Part shown: positions 11,237 to 20,548 of the stretch, piece by piece
How the letters are laid out: each line of letters opens with the position of its first letter
How positions within the stretch are numbered: position 1 is the stretch's first letter
Assembly (NCBI GenBank): GCA_036346205.1
Contig: JARFJB010001662.1
Location: 1,456,001-1,520,000, forward strand
Length of the DNA: 64,000 nt
Direction: 5' to 3'
DNA from: Vesta saturnalis
Lineage: Eukaryota; Arthropoda; Insecta; Coleoptera; Lampyridae
Translations under genes and position numbers: made by a program
The notes under the pieces: model-generated
What the model was told of the DNA's origin: nothing
Databases searched by the model: none
The model's input: only the letters and a program-made list of their open reading frames with translations

Positions 11237-11985
11237 GCAAAAAAATAGGATATATTGGAAATGCAAATCTGGAAGAAAATGCAAATGGTAATTAAGCATT
11301 CCTTAAAAATTTATTAAGTTACAATTGTTTAATAAGCGCATTTTATTTATTAAATTAATTACTTATTGTGTAGGATATTATTGGATAGTGGTTAATGATT
11401 TGTTTTGTAATGTATTCTAGATACATCAAGTAAGGTATTACAAATCGAGTGGTGCGACTCTTCTGTAAAACTCTTAATATTGTTGTACGAAGAATTCAGA
11501 CCAAAGGTAGGAAAAACAGAAGAATTAAAGACCAAAAAGAAAATGTAGGAAGCTGTAGAAATAGAAATAAAAAAACCAAGGATATTGTTTTAGTGCGCTA
11601 CAAATTGAGAATAAATGGAACACTTTCGAAAGAGCTTTAAAAAAAAAACAGAAAATAACAATAAAACCGGCAGAGCACGTGCAATATGTCCTTACGAGAA
11701 GTAAGTTTTTGTAAGTTGAAGTATAATCATATCAATTGATATTTTGTAGAGAATTAAGTAAAGCTACGAAAGTCGTCTGTTATACCAGAATTCTTACTTG
11801 GATCGAATGATAATGGGAAGAACCGACAGGAATTATTAGTACAAGTAGATACTGCACAAGCAAGTAGCAATTCTAGTCCTGCCCACATATGGTGGAAAAT
11901 AATTCTTCGAATAGTGAAACAACATTAAATACCAGAAGAAAGAACTAAGGAATTAAAAAGGAAAAATGATTTAACAATGTAAAGT
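11237..11985 (+). pseudogene. Myb/SANT-like DNA-binding domain gene, decayed, with introns
   Basis: Three exons fit in phase: 11237-11287, 11421-11700 and 11750 onward, with introns of 133 and 49 nt using GTAATT/TTCTAG and GTAAGT/TTGTAG. The second exon encodes IEWCDSSVKLLILLYEEF and RPKVGKTEELKTKKKM, then after a frame change ALQIENKWNTFERALKKKT and NKTGRARAICPYEK; splicing gives PYEKEL. This matches a trihelix Myb/SANT-like domain common in insect genomes, often carried by transposons. A TAG replaces the expected Trp after KKKM, and frameshifts occur near 11575 and inside exon 3 (SVIPEFLLGSNDNG in another frame). I infer a pseudogene. Confidence 0.65.
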
Positions 11986-11989
11986 ATTG

Positions 11990-12428
11990 CATAATAATTA
12001 TAAAACATTGATAATGACATACATATTTCATCTCTTAAATGCTTTCCATTTTAATAATATAATTGTGTAAATCTCAGCTTTAACATTCCAAATGAGTAAG
12101 TTCTATCTACTCGGCATGAACTCACAGCCATATTAATTTTTTTTTTGTTTTCTACTTAAATGTCCATTGTCTTTATACGGAACAATAAGCTATTTTAGGC
12201 AAGGATACTGAATACATTACACTGCACTGTATTTAAGATCTACAATTCATCTACAATGTAATTACATTTTTATAGTTGATCGAATGAACTGATGAGTTAT
12301 TTGTTTGGCAAAGTTTATCAACACAATTTAATTGTTAAGGTATAATAGATATTTAAACAATCGGAACGAAATCATATAAAAATCAAAACGTTTAAAATAT
12401 CAAGGGAAAATTAGTTTATGTTATTTTC
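11990..12428. other. AT-rich stretch without recognised features
   Basis: Nothing is recognisable on either strand between the Myb-like relic and the end of the Tc1-type transposase. Confidence 0.4.
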
Positions 12429-13753
12429 TTAATCTGATTCAAGTTCAGAACTTGTGCCATCTTCCGACAAACCAGTATTCACTACAAATTCCAAACTTTC
12501 CACTACTTCGTCAAATAATCCATCTTTCTCCCACATTTCTTGAGCCAATCGATCCACATGCTGCAATGTTTTTGCCAATCTAATGTTGTGATTTCAGCAA
12601 AAGCCTTTCTCACTAGCACTTCCATTTCCTTGGCGCTTTGCTGTACGTTGTTCATTGCGACCTTATGTTTTACCAAACTCCATATGAACTCAATTGGATT
12701 AAGATCGCAATGATAAGGAGGCAAACGTAACACTGTATGTCCATGTTTTTTTTTTAATTTCATCCCCATAAAATGTTTTAGTGTGATTAAACTGTATCAC
12801 CAGTTCTAACAATTCGGCTTTCCGCATATCCTCAGTTGTTGAAACCTGGTTACTTTCAAGCCACTCTCTAATTTCCTGCTTTCTTGTGGCTTGGGTTGGG
12901 GGTTTGTTAATTTGAACACTGTGATACGGTGCATTATCCATAACAACTATCCCTTTTGTAGGCAAATTTAGGATCAACTGTTTTTCGATCCACTGCATAA
13001 AATTCTGATGATTCATGTCATCGTGGTAATCCCCTGATTTACTCTTAGATTTGAAAATTAGCTACGCGTTTTTTACACATCCGTATGCACCACTTGCGTG
13101 TACAACAATGTACCGCTAACCAGAACGATTATTATAATACCTGGTTGGTCCTTTGACTGCCAGCATTTACTCACCCCATAAGATGGATGAATAAAAGTTT
13201 CGTCTAAATACGTGATAGGTTTTTTATTGTCTCCGAGTGCACATTTTTCTCTGCACTTTCGTAAATAACGAGAACGCCAAGCTACGATATCATTGCGTTC
13301 CATAGGCAATTTTCGTCGGTTTTCACATTTCTTAAATTTGAAGCCAATTTTTAAAATATTTCTTCGAATAGTTTCTTGTCCACCAGTATAATTGATCTTG
13401 TCTTGCATCTTATTCACTAAAATTTTTAACGTCGGCACTTGCTTGTCAACCGTGAACACCTCTTGCAGTGTTCTTTTTAAGATTCCTAAATCACACTCAT
13501 CCATTACTGTTTTGTTGGATCCTCCGCTTCTCCTTTCCTTCGAAGGTAAATCGAGTAAATCACCACCAGCCACAGCAGCTTCTTTCCTAATCCTCAAAAT
13601 AGTAGCAACTGATTTCCTAACAGCAACCGGTTCGGTTGCCATGACCAAAGGGAATGCCCATTCACCAGCAGCTTTTTGTCTATCAAAGAACTGTATAACA
13701 TCTTTGATGTTTCGAGCCTCAGAATGTATAGTTTTCTTCGCAGTTCCAGCCAT
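12429..13753 (-). pseudogene. Tc1/IS630-superfamily transposase, nearly complete
   Basis: Starts at 13753 (MAGTAKKTIHSEARN) and ends with a TAA at 12431-12429 after an acidic tail (DGTSSELESD). An N-terminal helix-turn-helix-like region (residues 1-150) precedes the DDE catalytic core: ITYLDETFIH (first Asp), VVMDNAPYH (second Asp) and CDLNPIEFIW (Glu). All three catalytic residues remain. Lesions are limited: stops and a frame change between 13073 and 13016, and a frame change near 12770-12700 and near 12560. A possible 5' intron lies upstream (donor GTATGT near 13820, acceptor TTTTAAG near 13767). The DDE protein would cut and paste DNA at TA sites. Terminal inverted repeats were not located. 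Confidence 0.85.
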
Positions 13754-13799
13754 ACTAGGGATAACCTTAAAACAAAAATTACATTAAAATTACATTTTT

Positions 13800-14688
13800 A
13801 TTAAAATTCTTGTACATACCTTTATTTCACAAATAACACAACCAAAGTCTTCAAAAAAACTGATTTTAACAAACAAGAGTAACACAATAAAGGGATTAAG
13901 TAATAAAACGCATGCGGAAAATGTCAGCGGTAAACTGTAATAATTTACTATTAACTGTGAATGTACCACTTTATAATTCTCAAATATGATTGGATAAATA
14001 ATTTCCGCGTCAAAAATTTCAAATATATTATTTTAGTTGACATAGTTTCCCTATCTTGTTTGCGGAGTGGAGCTGTATGTAGGTATAGCAGGTTATGCAA
14101 TCGACTTTTTTTCACTATCGCTAAATGATATATTAGCTGATATTGCAACTTTTGGCCAAGTTTCGTCAAGATCGTGTATCATACCTGGATGCCTGTGTGT
14201 GTCTGTGTGTATGTCTGTGTGGATGTATGTTAGTATCACGATACGTCCAGAACTAAAATACCTACGTACGTAAAATTTTCTATTTAAACTTGCTTTCATT
14301 TGGCTTAGAACTCGTGAGATTTTGGGAAATCAGTGGCGGCGAGGGGGGGGGTTATTTGGGGCAATTTTTGGTTTTTATCAAGTATTTCTAAAAAAGCTGC
14401 ATATTTCAAAGGTATAAAAATACCTTGATATAGATACCTATTAAAAAATTCCTAAGATAGAATTTAAGTGTTAAATTTTTTTCATTATCCGAATAACCAT
14501 TAATTCTATAAGAAAAAGTGTAGACGTATTTTTTAGAGAAAATTTAAATTTACATACATTTTCTTTATAAAGTTTTTTAAATATAAAGCAAAACAAATGT
14601 AAAAATGTAATAAATATGATTGAAAATGCTGAAGCTGTATTACCGATGTTTTTATTGAAGCGGGCGGCTTTGGATTTTTTTTTACGTT
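13800..14688. other. AT-rich stretch with a single hAT-MITE-like end
   Basis: No genes were recognised. 14167-14335 includes a GTGTGTCTGTG-rich patch, and CAGTGGCGGCGAGGGGGGG at about 14331 resembles one end of the hAT-type MITE seen at 25.9 kb. No matching second end was found. Confidence 0.35.
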
Positions 14689-14845
14689 AATATTAATCTC
14701 TATCTGGCATGAAGTTTTAAACGTCATTCTGACATAGATTATTGGTTTTGTATTTACAATGTCGCCTGTTTTCGTTATGAACTTATAAAAAAGAAGATGC
14801 ATAGTTATCCTAAAAAATTGAAACTATAGTATATTAAGTATTAAG

Positions 14846-14922
14846 AACAGTAAGGACAGTTTACCGATCGACGCGCGAAGTCGCCAATATTGGAGGATAT
14901 CGGTAAAATCCTTACTGTTCGA
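14846..14922. repeat. Short foldback: 22-bp arms ending GAACAGTAAGGA
   Basis: GAACAGTAAGGACAGTTTACC near 14846 pairs with GGTAAAATCCTTACTGTTC ending near 14920, enclosing a GC-rich loop. The same ACTTACTGTTC / GAACGGTAAGT words recur at 15255-15300 in another palindrome. Confidence 0.55.
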
Positions 14923-14932
14923 AATGCTTATG

Positions 14933-15389
14933 CTATTTTTTGTGCGATCAACAATACACTTGATGGCAAAATGTAGGCAAAACACATTTTATTTTATCTC
15001 AAAATTGCTTAAAAGATGACCACAAGCCGAGCCACAAGCGTATATATTGTTTCCTTAGTAACCTGAATGTTAATGTGACAGTTAAACAGGTAAAATAATT
15101 GTCAGAAATTCTGCTAATCAGTAAACTATTATTATTATTATTATTGTTATTATTATTAAACTCTTATTATTATTATTACCATTTCCAATTGTAACAATTG
15201 TACATTTAATTTTAATATTAATAAAACCCTGGCAGGTGTTTCAGTAAACTATGAATTTCACTTACTGTTCACTGAACGGTAAGTAAATTACTTACCGTTC
15301 AGTTAGACTCATTAAACAGTAAATGCCACCTACTGTTGTCAAAACAGTGACAGTAAGTTGACAAAAATGAACGATCGCACAAAAAAGCT
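14933..15389. mobile_element. Candidate MITE with TTTTTTGTGCGATC ends
   Basis: TTTTTTGTGCGATC near 14936 and its inverse GATCGCACAAAAAA near 15373-15387 bound about 450 bp. GCTATTT stands just outside both ends and may be a 7-bp target duplication. No coding content; it contains (ATT)n at 15118-15178. Confidence 0.5.
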
Positions 15390-15510
15390 ATTTCATTTCT
15401 TTTAATTTAAGATAGCATCTAGATGTCTATTAGATTTCTCATTTTGTAGGTTGGAAGGTTGTGTGTTGTTCTCCGCCTGTTATATTGTTAATTAGTTACA
15501 CAACGGATGT

Positions 15511-16781
15511 AAGCAAAATGTCAGATAACGATGAAGATGAACTAATATGTACGCTGCCAGGTTTAAAGGAAGTGGCATCAAATGCAGTGGAAAATTTGAA
15601 GCCCCATAAGTCTTCCGATCTATAGTGTGTCGGATTTAAGATGAAGAGACCCCCATATTTTTTCTATTTGAAGAAATACAGATTTGAAATTTTACACAGC
15701 CATACACCCATACAGGCTGAAAAGTCACGTTTTCTAAAATAGTCAACTGAAATCCGTACTTCAAACTCAGCCTGCTACGATCTCACAAGTAGGGTTAATT
15801 CTCGTGATTTTGCTTCGTGTTAGAAATATCGAAAAAAATTATAAGAAAAGCTGATCAGAATAATATTCTTATCCCATATACCAAGTTTCATGACAAAATT
15901 GGAATTTTTAATTTTTCCATAGTTTTGGTAAACAACATTATTACAATTATTTTGTTATGAACGAATAAGTTCAAACGTAAATATGAAATTAAATATTATT
16001 ACAAATTTACTTTTTAATTTAAGTGTAATTTATAAAATATCCATATGTTACAGTTAGATGTCAGTCGGAATTGACAAAGCGTCAAGTTTTTACTTTGCAT
16101 GGCACTTTAATAACCCAATTAAGAAACTTAACCTTTAATAATTTTGTGTAAGATCAAAATATAAAAAAATAAAAAATTCGAATTTTGTCGTGAAATTCGG
16201 TATATGGACTAAGAATAATATTCTGATCAACCTTTTCCTATAATTTTGGTCGATATCTATAACGCAAAGCAAAATATCGAGAATAGACCCTATTTGAGAA
16301 ATCGTAGTAGGCTGAGTTTAAAGTACAGATTTCAGTTGACTACCCTATATAATGTGATCCATCAGTCTGTATGACTGCAAAATTTCAAATTTGTATTTCT
16401 TCAAATAGTAAAAAAAATGGGGGTGTCATCTTAAATGCGACACACTGTATATAAAAATCAATAGGAAATATTTAGGTCATAGTGCGAAAGTGTAAAAATT
16501 TATACTGAAAATGTGCTAGTTAATATTTCTTAAAAAAAGGAGAAAAATAGAAATCGTCAACTTTTTGGAGTACGTATTCGATGCTACTATCTACGATACT
16601 GATTAGGTATAATATTAACATACCAAAATTTTCAAAATTGATAGCATTTATTAAAAAGGAGAGCACAGGATACAAACCAGAAAAGTTGACCATAGTTACT
16701 AGAGTTGATGTAAACAAGTTTTTGATTGACGCACCAGCTAAACTATCTCATGTGGAAGATACTGATTTTAATTTAATTTAA
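15511..16781 (+). pseudogene. Tyrosine-recombinase-like gene, N-terminal part, split by a MITE
   Basis: Starts at 15511 with an acidic N-terminus (MSDNDEDELICTLPGLKEVA), breaks off at the MITE (15623-16447), and resumes at about 16450. The resumed part has YTENVLVNI, then RKSSTFWSTYSMLLSTI, IPKFSKLIAFIKKESTGYKP and DVNKFLIDAPAKL. This pattern (KSSTLWS.YSML ... F.KL.AFLK..S.GYK ... KFL..AP) is the core-binding region of an insect family of phage-integrase-like (tyrosine recombinase) proteins, possibly Crypton-like. The catalytic domain with R-H-R-Y is absent; the frame ends at 16779-16781. The family assignment is from memory of its consensus. Confidence 0.5.
15623..16447. mobile_element. 825-bp foldback MITE with about 290-bp inverted repeats and TA duplication
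   Basis: Left end TAGTGTGTCGGATTTAAG and right end (inverted) CAGTGTGTCGCATTTAAG are flanked by TA at 15621-15622 and 16448-16449. The arms continue inward for about 290 bp each, including AGACCCCCAT and CTGATCAGAATAATATTCTTA. No transposase is encoded. TA duplication and long TIRs point to Tc1/mariner-type mobilisation. Confidence 0.85.
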
Positions 16782-16904
16782 TGTTGATGTTAACTTGCTC
16801 ATTTTCTGGAAATGCTTAATTTTTGGAGGCACCGGTGTCTGTTGAATAGTCCAACTAGAAAAATGGCTATACATGATACAAAAGATAAAGAAAGCATATT
16901 AATA

Positions 16905-17004
16905 AATACGCACGCACATACGTACTCACATACACACAAACATTTACACATATACCCACGCTCGGTCGCACCCACGTACACACTCACTCACACACATATA
17001 CATA

Positions 17005-17085
<81 letters not shown>

Positions 17086-17410
17086 GCGCGCGCACGCACG
17101 TGCAGCATGCACGCGCACGCACGCACGCGCGCACGCGCGCACGCACGTACGCACGCACGCACGCACGCGCACACACGCGTACGCACACACGCACACACAG
17201 ACACACACAGGCACACAAAGATAAATACAGATACACACAGGCACCGGCACAGGAACAGACACAGACACAGCCACAATCACTGGCACAGGCACGGGCACAG
17301 GCACAGGCACAGGTACAGGCACAGGCATAAGCACAGGCACAGGCACAGGCACGGGCACGGGCACAGGCACAGGCACAGGCACAGTCATAGGCACAGGCAC
17401 AGGTGCAGAT
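16905..17410 (+). repeat. (CA)n array grading into CG-rich and (GGCACA)n repeats
   Basis: Nearly pure (CA)n at 17003-17083, alternating CGCGCGCGCACGCACG at 17083-17180, then hexamer GGCACA repeats at 17236-17405. The alternating purine-pyrimidine tract could adopt Z-form DNA. Long open frames here on both strands are by-products of the repeat. Confidence 0.95.
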
Positions 17411-17479
17411 ACAAATACGGGTACAGAAGTACGCTCGCCCGCGCACGAACACGCGGACAGAGAGACAGACCTACACATG

Positions 17480-18967
17480 CTCAAAAAACTTAATTCGTTT
17501 GTGGCAACGTGGTTTGATCAGGATTTATAATTGAGACCACTGAGTTATGGACTTATTTCGGTCCGTAAAATAGCTCATTTTCGCCATGGTAACCATTTAA
17601 TATTCTTTTAAATAATTCAGTCGACAATATTTTAAAAATTACTTTATTTATCAGTTCTGTCATTCGAATTTGTCAAAAAAACTAGGTACTTTGAAAAAGA
17701 TGCTAATAGTGCAGTTAAGTAAAATAAATTTTACAAATCTCTGTTAACACTAACAATGTCAAAAAATAACAGGCCATACAAATAAATAGTTATTTTTGTA
17801 TCAAGCACCTAGTACTTTTATTCGAATGAAATTGGTGAATTAGGTATTCCAGAAAAATTTTAGAGAGCTTAAACAAAAAGATATTGTTTGTAACACGTAC
17901 CTAAAATAGGTTTTTTAGGTCCTTGATACAAACGATTGGCTAACCTCAATAACCAATAGTCTAAAATTGATTACTTAATTAACGATTGAACACTGCTATA
18001 TTCTAAAGTTTATCTTCAATTAAATTATGAAAAGAAGAGTAGAAACCGCTTATCTGTGAACAAATAAGAAACAACGTTAGACTGTAAAAATCAGAACATA
18101 AGTCCTTTGTTACCAAACAGCAAGATATGGAAAAACATGCAATCAACACGGATTATAGCAACCAATGTAGTAATCTAATGGTATTGATGTTTAAAATCAC
18201 TTAGTAATGAATTCTTCCAAATATTGCTTACAATTTAATCCCTTAGACGTTATTTATAATTTTCATAATTTCATCACAAAGAAGGAGCTCTTTGTGATGC
18301 AGTTTATAGAACTTGAAACTCGAAGCTTTTATTTCATTCCTGAGAAATCTATTTTAACCCAAAAAAGAACAATGTTAATTTTGTTGGAACGTAAAACGGT
18401 TGCTTCGAAGTCGATCATCGACCAATAAGAAAATTGAGTTCACCAATTGTTGCGTTGCTCGTTTCAATGTTGGGAAGTAAGTGTGAATATTAAATTTAGA
18501 AAAAGTTTAAATGTACATAGGTTCTATATTGAAGACAATAAATCCAATGCAACTATGTTTGAATATTGTAATTAACTAACGAGTCATGGCAAAACGGTAG
18601 TACCTTGTATCTCGGTTGTAAAAGTGGTGACACACACTAGACATAGGTTTTTGAATTCACCTAGGGAAACCCTACATTTAGCTGACATATATACGTTAAC
18701 CATGAAACATCTTATATACACAGAGCAAATAAAACGCAAATGTTTCAGAAAAAAAGTAATATTACTAAAACCAGCATATTTCTCGACAATCGCAGTTTGA
18801 TTAGGTCATGGCTAACAAATTTGAAGTTATATCTGTGAAGATAATGACGGAATATATAATAATGAAGGAGAATTCAATTCTTTTAGGATTAACTTTTACA
18901 GATTCAAGCTGAATAAGGCAATATCTATTTCCTTTACTTTATAACGCTGCTATAGGCAAGATCATTC
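17480..18967. other. AT-rich stretch with one perfect hairpin
   Basis: No gene was recognised. A perfect 11-bp inverted repeat, CATCACAAAGA / TCTTTGTGATG around AGGAGC, lies at 18272-18299. A 73-codon frame at 18207-18428 that spans it has no recognisable family. Confidence 0.4.
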
Positions 18968-19252
18968 TTGCAAAAATTTCAGTATTTAAATTTTCAAGGA
19001 ATTATGAGTAAACGTGGTTTCGACGCTTTTTACTACATTTTATTTCTGTTAAATTATTTTGTACTATACCAGTATGACAAAAAATCTCTTAAAGCTATAG
19101 ATTTTGTAGACAAAGCTTTATATTTATCATTCCTTTTTGTTTTCGCTTTAAAAGTATATGAACCTCTTCAAAAACTGAAACATGTATTGCTAGTAAACGC
19201 TTATAAATATATAACAAAACGTTTCAAGTTTTCTTCGCACCCATTTCAGTGA
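18968..19252 (+). other. Unrecognised 94-codon open frame with a hydrophobic segment
   Basis: Encodes YYILFLLNYFVLYQYDKKSL and LYLSFLFVFALKVYEPL, two possible membrane segments, ending with a basic tail. Amino-acid use looks more protein-like than the neighbouring frames, but I know no homologue and see no splice or promoter signals. It may be chance. Confidence 0.18.
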
Positions 19253-20112
19253 TAATATTCCTTGAAGCGCAGCTTAACTGAGAACATGATTACTAACTCG
19301 TGTAAAATGTGTTTATCTTCAAGCGGCAAATAAACTTGTCATTATTACTGTCAATTTTATAGTTTAAGTTGTCTTTTATTTGTGTACTAGCGTGGAGCTT
19401 TGCTCCGCGCTATGGCACAACACACCTCAATAATCGTTTACGATATTTATTTAAAGGTAAAATTTTTCTTATAAAAAATATAAAATAGAGGATACCCTAT
19501 TTAAAAATATAAATTTTAAGAATTTCAAAATGCGGGAAAAACAAAATCATGAATGAATCGAATGTCCTATTTTGTTGGTCTAAAACGACCTTCGCATTAT
19601 TGCCTTTTTAATGAAACCTTTTTTAAGTACATCGGTTGGATGGTTTCAAAGTCTATAACGGACATAGGTAGAAACAAGTTTTGTGTTTTATAGATATAGA
19701 TTTCAAATCATATACGCCTTGCGCCATTATTCATTTCAATCTAATAATGAGACAAGTAGAAACTAATAATGGGACTAGGCCAATGTGATTTTGATAGAAC
19801 ATTTCAGATATAAACAATATATCTGAATAACGCACACTTGTCATAAGTCATCACTCCGAAGGAGACTTACTCGTATTTAAGGCTAGAAGATAAAATAGTA
19901 TATTGCGTTCGACGTTGATCAATATTTCGCTCAATTTTGCAATATCAGCTGTCTCGACTGCAAAACTTGATCATTTTACACGTCTTTCATAATAATCTCA
20001 TAAATATTATTAACGAATTCGGCGTTACAAAAGCTTATCTTTGCTTTATTTGTCAAGAGTAATAAATTTACAACAAATGTTGCATTAAATGAACACCTAT
20101 AACAGGATTATA
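19253..20112. other. AT-rich stretch with a GC hairpin
   Basis: No gene seen. TAGCGTGGAGC TTT GCTCCGCGCTA at 19388-19412 is a near-perfect GC-rich hairpin standing out from AT-rich flanks. This hairpin type is often part of a repeat-element end. Confidence 0.4.
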
Positions 20113-20377
20113 CAGGGTGTCTCTAAAAGGCGCGGAAAAAATGGCTAAAAGAACCCGACTTACCTCAGTCCAAAAGTGGTTGATTTCGGGGATACAGAGT
20201 GTCAAAAGTTCAATTTGGATTTAGTTTTTCATAATTAATTTTTGTAATAATTGGTTTATTGTCACAATATTCGGTTTTGTGGGTGGACAACCACTTTTGG
20301 ACTGAGGTAAGTCGAGTTATATCGTCAGCGTCAGCAATTTGTGATAGCATTTTTCCGCACCTTTTAGAGACACCCTG
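20113..20377. mobile_element. 265-bp MITE with CAGGGTGTCTCTAAAAGG ends
   Basis: Left end CAGGGTGTCTCTAAAAGGCG and right end inverted CAGGGTGTCTCTAAAAGGTG, with arms extending about 70-90 bp (CTTACCTCAGTCCAAAAGTG at 20159-20180 matches its inverse at 20290-20311). TA precedes the left end; the right flank is CATA. A non-autonomous Tc1/mariner-type element is likely. Confidence 0.85.
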
Positions 20378-20548
20378 CATATGTGCTTATTATATACCAC
20401 GTGTGATGCGACGTGAATCTGAAGGTTCTGAAACATTAACTGTGTTGCTGATAGAAGAACTAATACATACTGTAGGTGGTCTGTATGAATTTTCACTTAC
20501 CATATTCCATATAGGTGGTATCCTTGAAGCATAATTTCGTTTATTTAA

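Larger units (their letters stand above)
14690..15480 (+). repeat. Third copy of the 10.5-kb repeat family, interrupted
   Basis: 14690-14820 matches the first half of the repeat (TGGCATGAAGTTTTAAACGT) and 15390-15480 the second half (TTTCATTTCTTTTAATTTAA, then TTGTAGGTTGGAAGGT). The intervening 0.57 kb is inserted sequence containing two small inverted-repeat elements. Confidence 0.55.

Noticed and set aside
13392..13787. 131-codon plus-strand frame
   Set aside because: Antisense shadow of the Tc1-type transposase.
16812..17493. Open frames across the CA/hexamer array on both strands
   Set aside because: Repeat-generated; amino-acid content mirrors the hexamer unit.
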